This document shows, one piece after another, positions 12,290 to 23,164 of a stretch of 64,000 nt of DNA. The notes under the pieces were generated by a model. The model saw only the letters and a program-made list of their open reading frames with translations, had not been told where the DNA came from and did no database searches. Origin of the DNA: Ceratodon purpureus. Taxonomy: Eukaryota; Streptophyta; Bryopsida; Pseudoditrichales; Ditrichaceae. Where the stretch lies: NCBI GenBank assembly GCA_014871385.1, contig CM026430.1, positions 6,182,630-6,246,629 on the forward strand. Reading direction: 5' to 3'. Every line of letters begins with the position of its first letter. Position 1 is the stretch's first letter. The translations under genes were made by a program, and so were the position numbers.

Positions 12290-13060
12290 ATTGAAAGGGA
12301 GTGGGACTGAGCAAAAGGGAGAGGGACAGAGCGAGAGGGAGAGGGAGTGAGCGGAAGGGAGAGGGACTGAGCGAAAGGGAGAGGCAACCAGCAAAGGGAG
12401 AGGGACTAAGCAAAAGGGAGGAGAGGCCGAGAGATTAGTAGTTAGAAAAAAAAAAAAAAAAAAAAAAAAAAACGTAAAACAAAAGGGGAAGGGAGGATCT
12501 GATCAGAGAAAGGGGGTCGGGGAGAGTTGAGCGGAGGGAGAGGGACTGAGCGAAGGGGAGGAGAGACTGAGAGGGTAGAAGTTAGGAAAATAAAAAATAA
12601 AAAAAATCGTAAAACAAGAGGGGAAGGGAGGATCTGATCAGATAAAGGGGGGCTGGGGAGAGTTGAGCGGAGGGAGAGGGACTGAGCGAAGGGGAGGAGA
12701 GACTGAGAGGGTAGAAGTTAGGAAAATAAAAAATAAAAAAAATCGTAAAACAAGAGGGGAAGGGAGGATCTGATCAGAGAAAGGGGGGCTGGGGAGAGTT
12801 GAGCGGAGGGAGAGGGACTGAGCGAAGGGGAGGAGAGACTGAGAGGGTAGAAGTTAGAAAGAAAAAAAAACGTAAAGCGAGAGGGAAAAGGTGAGATTTG
12901 AGCAAGGGACAGAGGGTAGGGGAGAGTTGAGCTGCGGAATCGAGACTGAGCGAAGGGGAGGAGAGACTGAGAGGAGTTGATGGTAGGAAAAAAACGTAAA
13001 ACACGAGGGGAAGGGAGAGATCTGATCAGAGGGAGAGGCACAAAGAAAACCAAAAGCAAA
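12290..13060. repeat. Purine-rich minisatellite inside the piggyBac element
   Basis: About four to five tandem units of 125-135 bases share the landmarks GGGGAGAGTTGAGC, GGGACTGAGCGAAGG, GACTGAGAGG, an A-rich run and GATCTGATCAG. They are preceded by shorter GAGAGGGA-type repeats. Nearly all G and A lie on the plus strand. The long minus-strand Ser/Leu/Pro frames here are composition artefacts. Confidence 0.85.
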
Positions 13061-14358
13061 AAAAACAAGGCAGTGCGAGGGGGAGGGGGGTTCGGGATTG
13101 GAGTGAGAGAGAACAAGTGAGGCAACGCACTGAGGGCTCGGGCTGAAGGAGAAAGAGAGGCAGCTCACTAGGAGGGGATCGCAGGGAAGAGGGGGCACTG
13201 AGAGAGGGACAACAATATTTGCAATCACAACTGCTCCATCTCGTTACACATTCCCTACACCACCACCACCACCAGAGGAATTAGGGGCACATATTGTTGC
13301 AATCGAGCATTGGTTGCAAGAGGAGCAACAAGCCAACGAGCATCAAATCTCACTTGTGTTAGGGCTTTTGGACAAATTTACCTGAGGCGAGTGCCTGGAA
13401 TTGTGGGAGAGAGGTGGGGAAGAATCCACGACACCAATCGTGGACTTTGTTACTCTTTTCGCAGGTGGACAGCCTACATCTTGAGGTGGCAGGAGAGGAG
13501 AGAAGAGGGCCGGAACGATGGATTCCCTGATTGGCTCAACGAGCTCCTCAGGGGATACATTTGGCCAGATCCTCTCTCCTCTCCAGATGGGTGGGAAGTC
13601 TCAAGCCACAGAGGACAACCGTGGACAATCAACGGTGGACTCCTTGCTTCCATTGGAAACGGGCACCGGGAAGAGGATGAGGAGAGAGATAACCCACCAT
13701 GACATGGGAGGATTGGAGGTCGCGGCAGGGCACCTGGAAGAGTTTGCCGAGGTCGGGGCAGAGGGAGGCGGGGTGGCAGGGAGGCAGGCCGTGCAGAGGC
13801 TCGCAGGGGGCGTGAATCTCTGTCACCCGAGGGGGCCACTGGAGAGGAGGCTCGCGTCGTTCGTCGGAGGCGAGAGCTCTCACCGGTGGGATTGCAACCA
13901 CCTGTGGAGCAACGAGATGCAGCAGAGGATGTGCCGCGGGGAGAGCTCGGGGGTGGGCTTGGCGGATGGCCGCGGGCAATTGCAGGGGCACGGCGTGGCG
14001 CCGAACCTGCGAGGCGAGGCAGAGGACGCCTCCGGGCAGCGCGGCACAGGCTCTCACCACCATCTGTGGGGCGCATCAACGGGGACGACGACGGGGGGAG
14101 CAGTCGCATCGAGCGGGGCGGAGCCGGCCCACAGGGGCGAGGGTAGAATCACCACGGTAAGGTCCGAAACCATCTCAGCTCCAATCCCCCACCTGCATAC
14201 AGAAAACCAAAACCAGAATGTGAGAAGGATTGCAAGGAGATGAATACGTCGTCAGAAGAGGATTCAACTTCGGAAGATGATGACATAGAGGGAGATGGGG
14301 GGTTGACCTGCGGAGAAGGAAGGTTTTTTGGTGTCATTGACGGGAAGAGGGAGGGGGG

Positions 14359-16552
14359 GTGACGGCAGGTGCTGCAGCTCGCGGTCGGACGAGGAGAAGG
14401 GGAGGTCGAGGTCCAGGTCGAGGGACGGGTGGACTGAGCGAAGGCTGCGGGCAAGGTGAACAGACTGTGAGGGGGAGGGCAAGAGGGCGAGGAAGAGGGA
14501 GAGAGAGGAACACAGGAGGTGAGGGAGTAGGGGGAGGGGGCGGGGTAGATGAGGGCACCGCTGGAGAGATGGAAGGAGAGATGGTGAGCAGGGAGAGCCA
14601 TGAGGGAGATGGGAGTCTGAGAGAAGGAGGAGTGTGTTTGAATTTGGGAGAAGGGGAGGGCCGGATGACAATGGGAGAGGCGGGCAGTGAGAGGGCTGGA
14701 AGGGAACGAGGGAGGGGAAGAGGCCGTGGCCGCGCAGTTGCATTAGAAGGAGGCGAAGGGGACGTTGGAGATGTCACTGGGAGGGGAGTTGGTGCGCGCC
14801 GAGGCCGTGGCCCGGGGTCTTGGGGAGGGCGAAGAGGGAGGGGCGGGTCCACTATGGAGATTTTGGGGCAGGCAAGTACAGGAGGGGCGGAATTGGGAGG
14901 AAGGGGAAGACTAGGGAGAGGTTGGGGCGGGGCAGGGAGAGGGACTGAGCAAGGGGCCCACAAGAGGGCCAAGAAAATCATCCCCGGTTCTATTGAAGAT
15001 CTTTTTGGCAGTGAGAGTTGAGAATCAAGGGTAGAGGCTTACAACCATCAAACAAATGCATTCACAGGCCTAGAGCCTGCTGTAAAAATAGATTTTGATA
15101 AAGTTCCCTCACCCATTGGGCTTTTCCACAGATTTTTTCCCGTGTCTTCTTTGAAAGTCATTGCAAATGAAACCAACCGATATGCTTTGGAAGTAATCAA
15201 GGATGATGGGAGCACTAGGACTGGACGAAAATGGGTATCGGTGACCTACAAAGACTTGGAGGGTTATTTGTGCATTAGAATGTTTATGAGCCTCAAGAAA
15301 CATCCAAACCTCCGTCTTTATTGGTCCCGGGACCAAGTCCTATATCATTGCCCGATTATTTCTTCTTTGATGTCTCGGGATAGATTTGAAAGCATTACCC
15401 GGTGTTTGCATTTGACCCCCAATTCTAATAGGGAGGGAGAAAAGGGGGATCCAAATTATGATAAGATTTGGAAGGTTAGATGGTTGGCAAACGATGTTTG
15501 TGATGCTTGTGCAACCCTTTGGAACCCGAATGTTGCACTCACGGTTGATAAAACCATGATTCGGTACAAGGGGAAATATTGTCCTATAAGACAATACATG
15601 TCCAAAAAACCACGAAGTTTGGAGTGAAGGTGTGAGTTTTGGCTGATTCAAGGGCCAAATATGTCCTAAATTTCGACATTTACTGCAGTGCAAGTTCAAA
15701 GTTTGGTGAGAAGAAGAAGGAAAGTGGGAAGGGAGTTGGCAAGCAGGGTGGTGATGTATTGAAGAATTTGGTGAAGGATTTACACCATCGAGGCCACTTC
15801 GTTGTTGTTGACAATTTTTTTTCCAGCATCCCACTATTCACTGCTCTCTTGGATGATGGTATATTTGCCACGGGCACGGCAAGGGCAGATCGCAAGGGCC
15901 TCCCTTCTTGCTTGACCAACAAGAAAGAGAATGCCAAACATGACCAGGGATGGGACGATTTTCGTTTCCACTCTAGTGGAAAATTGTGTTGTCTAATTTG
16001 GATGGATAAGAAGCCGGTGTTGCTCTTATCCACACATGTTTTACCAAAGCATCCATTGGGAAGCCAACATACGTTTGGCGTTTGGTAGATGGGGCAAAAA
16101 AGAGAATTCCTACCACCCCCATCCACCGAGAGTACACCAAGGAGATGCGAGGAGTTGACGTGGCGGACCAGTTGAGGGGGGCTTACTCTTTGCTCTCCAA
16201 GAGCCACAAGTGGTGGCATCGGGTTTTTGATTTTCTACTTGACACGGCCTTCATCAACTCATGGATTATTCACTCCGAGGTATCTTATTGGTTTGGAGTG
16301 GAGCCGCTAACACATTTGGATTTTCATATGCAGCTTGCTCAGCAACTTGGGGCCTCCATGCCGGGCCCTACACTTTCCACTTCCGCAATTTCACCATTGG
16401 AGCCACGTGCTCATGGTACTTTGGCATCAAAGAAGCGGCGGATTTGCATTGTTTGCGAGGTGCGTACCAACAAAATTTGCCCAGGGTGTGCAGGCCTTTT
16501 CATTTGTGAAGGTGCATGTTTTTTTTCTATCCACAAGGCTTCCCGAATGTGA
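14359..16552 (+). pseudogene. piggyBac transposase (DDE_Tnp_1_7), decayed
   Basis: The frame begins with a Gly/Arg-rich N-terminus ending KRAKKIIPGSIEDLFGSES, with a possible nuclear signal. It continues past an in-frame TGA (15019-15021) into the conserved transposase: LFHRFF, ANETNRYALEV, LRLYWSRD, SRDRFESITRCLHL. The catalytic Asp residues are visible in LTVDKTMIRYKG, VVVDNFFSSIPLF and MRGVDVADQLRGAYS. The C-terminus has the Cys-rich zinc-binding tail (RICIVCEVRTNKICPGC) typical of piggyBac. Damage is the TGA above, a frameshift near 15610, a TGA at 15633-15635 where the family has Trp, and a frameshift near 16065. The three catalytic Asp codons survive, which points to fairly recent decay. 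Real first exons, if any, are uncertain. Confidence 0.88.
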
Positions 16553-17134
16553 GGTGTTGGAATTGTAAGATCTTTCAGTTTAAAGGGGATGTCTTGCAGC
16601 CTTGTGCAAAAAGCTAGAATCTTGCCAACCCCACAGTTGTGGTAGAAGGAAAAAAAAAAAACAAAAACAAAAAAAACAATGCGAAGGAAAAAAAAAATGA
16701 GTGAGGGGGGAAGCAACCAGCCCATACAGTCACTATTTGCAGAATTAGCTTGAAACAGATTGTTTGCAAGCTCAAGGGAGGGCCGTTGCAGCTCAATTGG
16801 CGGGGAGCATGTGCAAAGGCATGTGGCGAGGGCGGGACAGGAAGGCGGGAGGTGGGCCACCAATGCAGTCAGTGAGAGGGCCGGGGAATGGGAGCAGCGG
16901 GAGAGAACGTGGTTGGTTGGTGAGGGGGCGGGAACAAGGGCGGGCGGGTTCAAGGGAACGGGATGGGAGAAGTCAAGGGAACGGGAGACTTCGAGGGAAC
17001 GGCACAGGGAGAGTGGGAGGCGTAGGGTCCATGCGGCCCGCGTGGGAATCAGACAGTTTGAGGGCAGACAGGCTGTGCCAAACGGCCCTCCCAATGGGCA
17101 ACCCCTTTTGGCTAGCGTGGCGCTCTTTTTTCCT

Positions 17135-17171
<37 letters not shown>

Positions 17172-18590
17172 CCAACATGTGTTTGCCCATAGCCCAAGGA
17201 GGGGCAGCAAGTCAGTCTGACCCCACTTCAAAAATTTCACCTCGAATTCCGGAGTTGTGTCTTCTTGTGGACGCCGAGCTCGGTGGGCAGCTCATGGCAT
17301 GTACTTCCAAATCGGGCCCCCACAACTTGCAGTTTTGGATTGTTTTGTAGTGAGTTTGATGCTCATTTCTTTTCTAATACACTATTCCTTCATTGTGAGT
17401 CACTTGATTGTGTTTGTCATGTGTGTGACTTGTTTTAGAGCTCATTTTCCAATCTCTCAGTGTTTTTAGACTGTAGAGGTGGCCGTGATTGCAAGACACT
17501 TTTCTCTCTATCTATTGTAGATCTTTGAGGGATTCTTTTTGCAAATGGTTCGCCTATACTTAGAGTATGAGATTTATCAACCAAACCTACCGTGTACATG
17601 AATCTCACTCTCCTAGATCCATTTTTCTATTGCTGCCCTGCTTTGGTCAACTCTCCATTTCGAGATTCAAAGCTCATTTTTGCACTATTCACTCGCTTGA
17701 TTTGCAATCAATCACCACAAGGGTGTTGCACCATGTATTCTCTACACTTTCTATTCCTCACACCACCTAAACTACTCCAAATAGCCAACTGATTTGAGCC
17801 CAAATGGAGTCTCTACGGCCATGGGTCCCAACTGCAGATTTCTCCACGGCTACAGGCACCGGCGTTTGGGGATTAAAAGCATATTGATGTGAATTTCATC
17901 TTCTCTTTTGATCTTAAACCCATAGAAGGTGTGGAACTACGTCAAATACAATGGAGTATTGATGTATTATACTCGTCGGAAACGGCTCTCTGGACCTTTA
18001 AGGGTTAAACCTTCATGCAAAATAGTCTCCAGAAGAAGGTTTAAAACTGGTGATTTGGTGAAACATGCATCACATTAATTGAATTTGATTTTTGGAAAAG
18101 AATGGGTAGGTGATTAGGTACCTCTATGATTTCCTGAACTTTAGGCAGAATTGTTTTTAAAAAATTTCAAAATCTCAAATTTGGACCAAATTTGAAAGAA
18201 AAAAATGTGAAATTACAAAAAACCTTGGAGCTTGCTGTTGTTTGTTTTATAGGCTGACCTTGTAAAGTCAAGAACATAATCAACAAGGATCACTTCAAAT
18301 TCTGAGCCTGAATGTGGCAAAGAGCATGTCTCCAAAAAAACAAATTCCATAAAATGATTGTGATAAAATGTTTATTTCTGCCCCAGTTGGACTTCAAAAA
18401 AGAAATTTGAATAAAAAAATTATAAAATTCTAATTTGATTTTAAAAATTTTAGGAGAAGCACTTTGAATGTACAACCAAGCCCATGTCAAATTATAGCCC
18501 AAAATTCCAAGTTTAGATCCTTCATCTAGGCTGCTCAAATCAACAAAAAGCCCTTTTGGTTTTCTTGGATCCTTAGGGGTCCCGGGTTAA

Positions 18591-19500
18591 GAAAAAATTC
18601 CTCTTAAAAATCACATATTAACAAAGGTATCTACTCACCGTTCACTTTTTCATCAGCCTACAAATGTTTCTTGTGATGCATGTTTTACTATTTTGTTTTT
18701 TTTTATACCTTCTTCTAAATATAATTTGCACAAAGGTCAAGAGTTTCTAAAATCTTTCATGAGTATACCTAACCTAGCTATCTACATGAAAACAAATATG
18801 ACCAAAATGTTTGGGGATAACAATCTTTAAGTCCCCCTTTGCACCATGGAGGCAATGCTTCTTGAGCACATCCCACAAAAAAAAATTCTTAAACTTTGAA
18901 TGTTATGATCTTGCATATGATAATCATCTAATGGTCAATATTTTCGAATAGTAACTATGAATAGGTTTAGGTTCAAGATCTTATTGATGAAAGTCTTAAA
19001 AAAGTTTAAAAAATTTGTTCAAACCCTTAGAGGTGCATAGAAGTAATACATCGCAGTTTTGAAGTTTCAAGCTTCAAAAAACACAAGAAATTTAGAAGTT
19101 TATCCTTACAAATCCAAGCTTTTTTCTTTGGACCTCTAAAACCAAAAAGATCTTTGGATCTTCAACCTAACTATTATTATTACTACCATGTAAATTAGAG
19201 CAATTGGATCTCCACCAAGTGTGAGATCAAAACGTTCCAAGTTGGTGCAAAACTTCTTAGAGGCATTTTTTGAAAGACATAGTCTACTTTGTGCAAAGGA
19301 AGACTTGATAATTGTCACCTCAAAAACTTTGCTCATATTCCATAAATTATGCCCGTGCAAAATTTTGAAGACTAGTTTGACTTCTTAAACCTTCATGCCA
19401 TTTATTTTCCGGAACAAGGGATAATAACAAGGATTTGACAAAATTCGAATCATGTCAATCATAATAAGTTTACAAAGAAAATAAATGGTGAGTAGGTACC
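18591..19500. repeat. Two partial family A copies in opposite orientation
   Basis: 18591 to about 19099 matches family A reversed (landmarks ACCTTCTTC, CAATCTTTAAG, GGAGGCAATGC, AAGTCTTAAAAA). About 19100-19500 matches it forward (GTGAGATCA, GAGGCATT, GTGCAAAGGA, CCTTCATGC). Neither has both TTAA ends, so these look like truncated or recombined copies. Confidence 0.6.
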
Positions 19501-19601
19501 TGAGTCTATTAAAATGAGGTCTTCATGCTCTCTCATTGGCAAGTGAATGGTTGATATCTAGGCAAGTAGTGGGTAGGATTGTGGTATCAAAAAGATTCTA
19601 T

Positions 19602-19605
<4 letters not shown>

Positions 19606-19658
<53 letters not shown>
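19606..19658. repeat. (AT)n microsatellite
   Basis: About 26 AT dinucleotides, followed by a short GTGTGT run. Confidence 0.95.
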
Positions 19659-19666
<8 letters not shown>

Positions 19667-19807
19667 ATTTGACACTCATAGTGCAGGATTGATATCGATG
19701 TAAGTAGCAAGTAGGATCGCAATATCGAAAACATTCTATTTTAGAGAGAAATGTATATATTATGATCTTGCAATCTCTAAGGCCTCATGATCAATGTATG
19801 ACAAGAA

Positions 19808-20197
19808 AAGTCCGGAATGACTTTAAACTATCATAGGGCCTTTGGGTGGTGTTGGATAGGCTCTTGGCATCCCTTTGGGATGACCAGGATTCGATTCCCA
19901 CTGCCGCCCAGGGCTTTACCACCATTGATCTACCCAATCTTGGTGGGGGGTCTCTTGACCTTGTTGAATGGGTACCCTTTAAAATGTCCTAGGGGTGGAG
20001 AACATGTCCGTTCTTCGTAATGGTAGTACTTAGCTCTAGGCTAGGTAGTTATAGTGTTACTATAGTATCCATCCTCGAAAGGGGAGAGTAGTTGTGTCAC
20101 ACTGTCCCCCTGTCCTGTGGGCACCGGGTCAATGGCACTACGAACGGACACTTTATTCACGCCGGCCTGACTGGGCTGGTGTTTCTATCTATCTATC
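19808..20197 (+). mobile_element. Full-length tRNA-derived SINE
   Basis: The 390-base insert is bounded by a perfect 11-base duplication TATGACAAGAA (19797-19807 and 20198-20208). The head carries a pol III B-box-like GGATTCGATTCCC near 19887 after an A-box-like GGGTGGTGTTGG. The tail is a short TCTA microsatellite after GGTGTTTC. The 3' part (CATCC, TCGAAAGGGGAGAGTAG, CTGTCCCCCTGTCCTGTG, TTCACGCCGG) reappears at about 52236-52400 behind LINE coding sequence. No protein is encoded. Confidence 0.88.
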
Positions 20198-20266
20198 TAT
20201 GACAAGAATCAATAATTAGTTTGTCACTGATAATGGGACAGCTGCAGTTTTTTGTATTATTTAATT

Positions 20267-20343
20267 AAAGGGTTCCTTGAGGAGGTGCCACGTGGATCCC
20301 CATAAGGGGGTGCCACGTGGCACCTCCTTAAGAAACCCTTTAA
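20267..20343. repeat. Short fold-back MITE-like palindrome
   Basis: Arms of about 29 bases (AAAGGGTTCCTTGAGGAGG with GTGCCACGTGG, and the inverse) surround a 16-base spacer. The arms end in ACGT-core CCACGTGG sequences, which in plants can bind bZIP or bHLH factors. Confidence 0.75.
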
Positions 20344-21716
20344 CCAATTATTACAAAGAACCACACTATTTCATATTTTGAAATCTTTCCACCCACAACT
20401 CATATACTTCGTCACATCCTCTGCATTTGCAAACAATATGGAAGAAATCCCCAAATCACCATACCATCACATACAATCACCATACCATCACATACCATCA
20501 CCATGCCACGTCGCACCCCCCCCCCCCCCCACATCACACCCCCTCATCATGCCAACATTAATTAATTAATGTTACATTCGGTGGTTCGCAATTTTGGGTG
20601 CATAGTCTCACAAATGAGACATATGAAATTTTAAATTGCTCGTCTGAGTTGAAATTGTGGGAGTTAAAACTGTTATGAGAAATGAATTCTTGAGATAAAA
20701 CAAACTCATCAAGCAGTTCATAAACTTATTTACTATCACTGGAATATTTTATAATTATATGTGTTTAATAAAATGATTAAAATAAAACAATTTTGGCACT
20801 CACAAAGGTTTGATTTTGCCCAAACTTATATTATGTTTGGGCTGAACAAAACCGAGGAAGTTCTAATATGTTTTGAAATAATTTCATAAATTCATGATGA
20901 CTGAGGAAGTTCTAATATGTGTTGAAATAATTTTATAAATTCATGATGATTTTTTCTTACTTTATATGCCTACTTGCCAATATTTCATGTTGAGACATGT
21001 ACATGATAAGAGAATCAAAATTTATAGTATGCATCAAGTGTTGAATTACCTTGAAGTGAAGAAACTCTATCTTGGGTGGACTAAAATTGATTAAAGAATT
21101 GACCTTTCAAAAACAAAATAAAATAAAACAACGCATCAATAAATGTCAAAAATTGTATCCAATTGGTCATGCATGGCTAAATGTGTGTACTTATTTTTTT
21201 TGTATTTACACACTCTCTCTTGTTTGATTTTGCCCAAATATATGGTAGTGAGAGACGGCATGCATTTATTGGCAATCATTTGAAGGTAAACACTTAAGTA
21301 TCTTTTTAAATCATATTTTAGCCATGTATGAACATATATCTAGCTACCACGGGTGCGGGCCCCATACTATAAGAGGAAGCAAGACCAACATTCAACCTCC
21401 GAACACCCGCATATATTTTTGGTCTACAAACAACATTTTCTTCAAGATATCATAGATGTAAACGAGCATAAGCTATTCATATCTCAATCATAGAATCTTA
21501 TATTCCGCTTATTATTAAAGACAATTTGAATGAGGCCTCATAGATACATAAGAGCAATTTTTACACACTTCATGTACTCTCTTGAGCTTTATATGCAGCA
21601 TCCATCACAAAGGTCCACACGATTATTTTTACACAAGAGACAAAAGCCATGAGCAATGACAAATCAAACCTTAAAGTTTGATATCAAGCAACGAGTCTCA
21701 TACAATTTAGAATGAA
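20344..21716. other. AT-rich sequence without genes
   Basis: It contains a CATACCATCAC short tandem stretch and a C-tract near 20515-20530, plus a local duplication at about 20845-20950 (CTGAGGAAGTTCTAATATG twice). I see no gene. Confidence 0.5.
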
Positions 21717-22624
21717 CCCCTAACCATCCTTGTAGATTTCGGAGCTTGAAACCTCAAAACTGCCATTTTCTACCTCTATGTAGTCCACGTAGAACATACC
21801 AACTACATTTATTTATTTAAGACTTTCAACCGTAAGATCTTTTACATAAGCCTATTTTAAGCTACACTTTCAAAAATTGACTGTTTATCCATTGCAAGAT
21901 CATAACATCCAAAGTTTGGTTAAAGCTTTTTTTCGGGCCTTGCTCGAGAGGCATTGTCTCCATGGTGCAAATGGGGAGTTGAAGATTGTTACCCCAAACA
22001 TTTCGCTCATATTTTTTTCCATGGAGGGTTTCTTCATGCAAAATTTGAAAGACTCATTCTTCTTTTTTGACCTTCATGCAAATTATTTTCTGGAAGCAGG
22101 TCTAAAAACAATGACATATAAAACATGCATGACTTTACGTATACTTGGTTTTAGAAAAATCTAAACTGCGGTTGGTGCCTTTACAAGTTTGTGATTTTTG
22201 AGTAAAAATTCTTATAAAAATTTCCAAAATCTCAAATTTTGACAAATTCTCAAAGAAATAATTCCAAAATTACAGAAAAATTTGAAGCTTGTCTTTGTAA
22301 TTTTTGGAGGTTGCCCTTGTAAAATTGGTATATTTTTTGACTTGGGTCTCTTTGCAATTTGAGTGGTGATTTGGTTATAAAAATTAAAAGTTAAAAGTTA
22401 AAAAACATTTTAAAAACCTTTTTTTAATCTACTCGTTTTGAACTTGAAACCTAAAATTTCTAGATGAAGGTCTTAAAATAAGAATTTGCAAATTTTACCA
22501 CATACACTTTGCAGTATAGGGAGCATCCACTCAAATTCTCACCCAAAAATATCACTTTTAAACCCTTCATCTAGGCTGCCCGAAATAGCAAAAGAGCGTT
22601 TTGGTCCTCAATGAGCTTTAAGGG
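21717..22624 (+). mobile_element. Family A TTAA element, uninterrupted copy
   Basis: The 908-base copy has the right end CTTTAAGGG followed by TTAA (22625-22628). The left end CCCCTAACC is preceded by a degenerate TGAA. It shares the ordered landmarks CCGTAAGATCTT, GAGGCATTGTCTCCATGGTGC, CCTTCATGCAAATTATTTTC and CTTCATCTAGGCTGC with the interrupted copy at 10.9/18.0 kb. It gives the pre-insertion arrangement. Confidence 0.7.
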
Positions 22625-22628
22625 TTAA

Positions 22629-23160
22629 CTGATATCAATTAAGTAGTGAATCTCCTACCGTTTTGAATTCAAGGTCGATAAGATCTGATACAGCAAGCTT
22701 ATATCGTGTAGTAACCACAGTTTGCGTTCTTTCGACCATCACCTTGACTCAGGCACAACACCTAGCTCTTTGGAGTTGTAAGTTAGTTGAAGGTTTCTAA
22801 ATTGGTGTCTCGAGAAGTGGGAATTTGTTGATATTCTTTGAATCTCATTGTGAGAATTGTTCAGCTATTGAAAGAATTCAATCTCACAATCATACTTTTA
22901 GAAGTTTGGGTTGTCGGAATTGTAGCTGGAGGCTAGCAACTAATTATGATATCCTTGTTTGGAAGTTTAAGATTCAATCTGCGATTCCAAACTCTCGTGC
23001 TTCGTGATAACATCATCACGCTCATTGCAGGTGAGGAATGTATTGTACTTCCCCAATTGTTCTCCACAAATACAAAACTCTTTAAAAAAAAATAATAGAT
23101 ACGGAGTATAAGTGTACAAACAAGAAAAAGGTGGGACTGTGAGGGCTGTGTCCAAGTAGG
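22629..23160. other. Spacer between family A copies
   Basis: Low-GC sequence with a 60-codon chance frame only. I see no gene, RNA or clear repeat. Confidence 0.5.
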
Positions 23161-23164
23161 TTAA

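Larger units (their letters stand above)
11359..17872 (+). mobile_element. Inner piggyBac element, 6.5 kb
   Basis: TTAA target copies lie at 11355-11358 and 17873-17876. The inverted ends are CCCCTAAACGCC on the left and TCCCCAAACGCC on the right, read inward. Inside are a purine-rich minisatellite (12.3-13.1 kb), a GC-rich region with low-complexity frames, a decayed DDE transposase (14359-16552), a poly-C tract (about 17141-17170) and a subterminal AT-rich 3' part. A non-autonomous relative with matching left and right ends occurs in reverse at 51706-53334. At 6.5 kb it is longer than the roughly 2.5-kb insect piggyBac, mainly through its 3-kb 5' region. Because of the transposase damage it cannot be autonomous as written. 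Confidence 0.85.
11252..18004 (+). mobile_element. Middle TTAA element of the nest
   Basis: Two arms (11252-11354 and 17877-18004) form a 230-base non-autonomous element with TTAA at 11248-11251 and 18005-18008 and perfect 10-base inverted ends CCCTTAAAGG. An uninterrupted relative lies at 25014-25238. There the sequence runs on from ACTAGAACC to GCATTGATG, matching ACTAGCAAA before the inner insertion and GCATATTGATG after it. This shows the arms were once continuous. Confidence 0.72.
10874..18586 (+). mobile_element. Outer TTAA element of the three-level nest (family A)
   Basis: The element is split in two parts, 10874-11247 and 18009-18586, about 950 bases when the insertions are set aside. 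TTAA flanks both ends (10870-10873 and 18587-18590), and both ends begin with CCC read inward. Other copies of the same family (21717-22624, 23165-24178 reversed, and 24790-25755) run continuously through the point where this copy is interrupted. For example, they have ACTC...TTTTGACCTTCATGCAAAT where this copy has TTTTTTAA, the insertion, then ACCTTCATGCAAAA. It has no coding capacity. Class is inferred as non-autonomous piggyBac-like from TTAA and CCC ends. Confidence 0.72.

Noticed and set aside
12718-13228. Long minus-strand Ser/Leu/Pro-rich frames
   Set aside because: They are the complement of a purine-rich minisatellite that lacks stop codons by composition.
16411-17190. 259-codon minus-strand frame through a poly-G/poly-C tract
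   Set aside because: It lies antisense to the piggyBac transposase end and over low-complexity DNA, with no domain.
19880-19900. Possible tRNA gene from the B-box-like GGATTCGATTCCC
   Set aside because: No acceptor stem or cloverleaf; it is the head of a SINE with target duplications.
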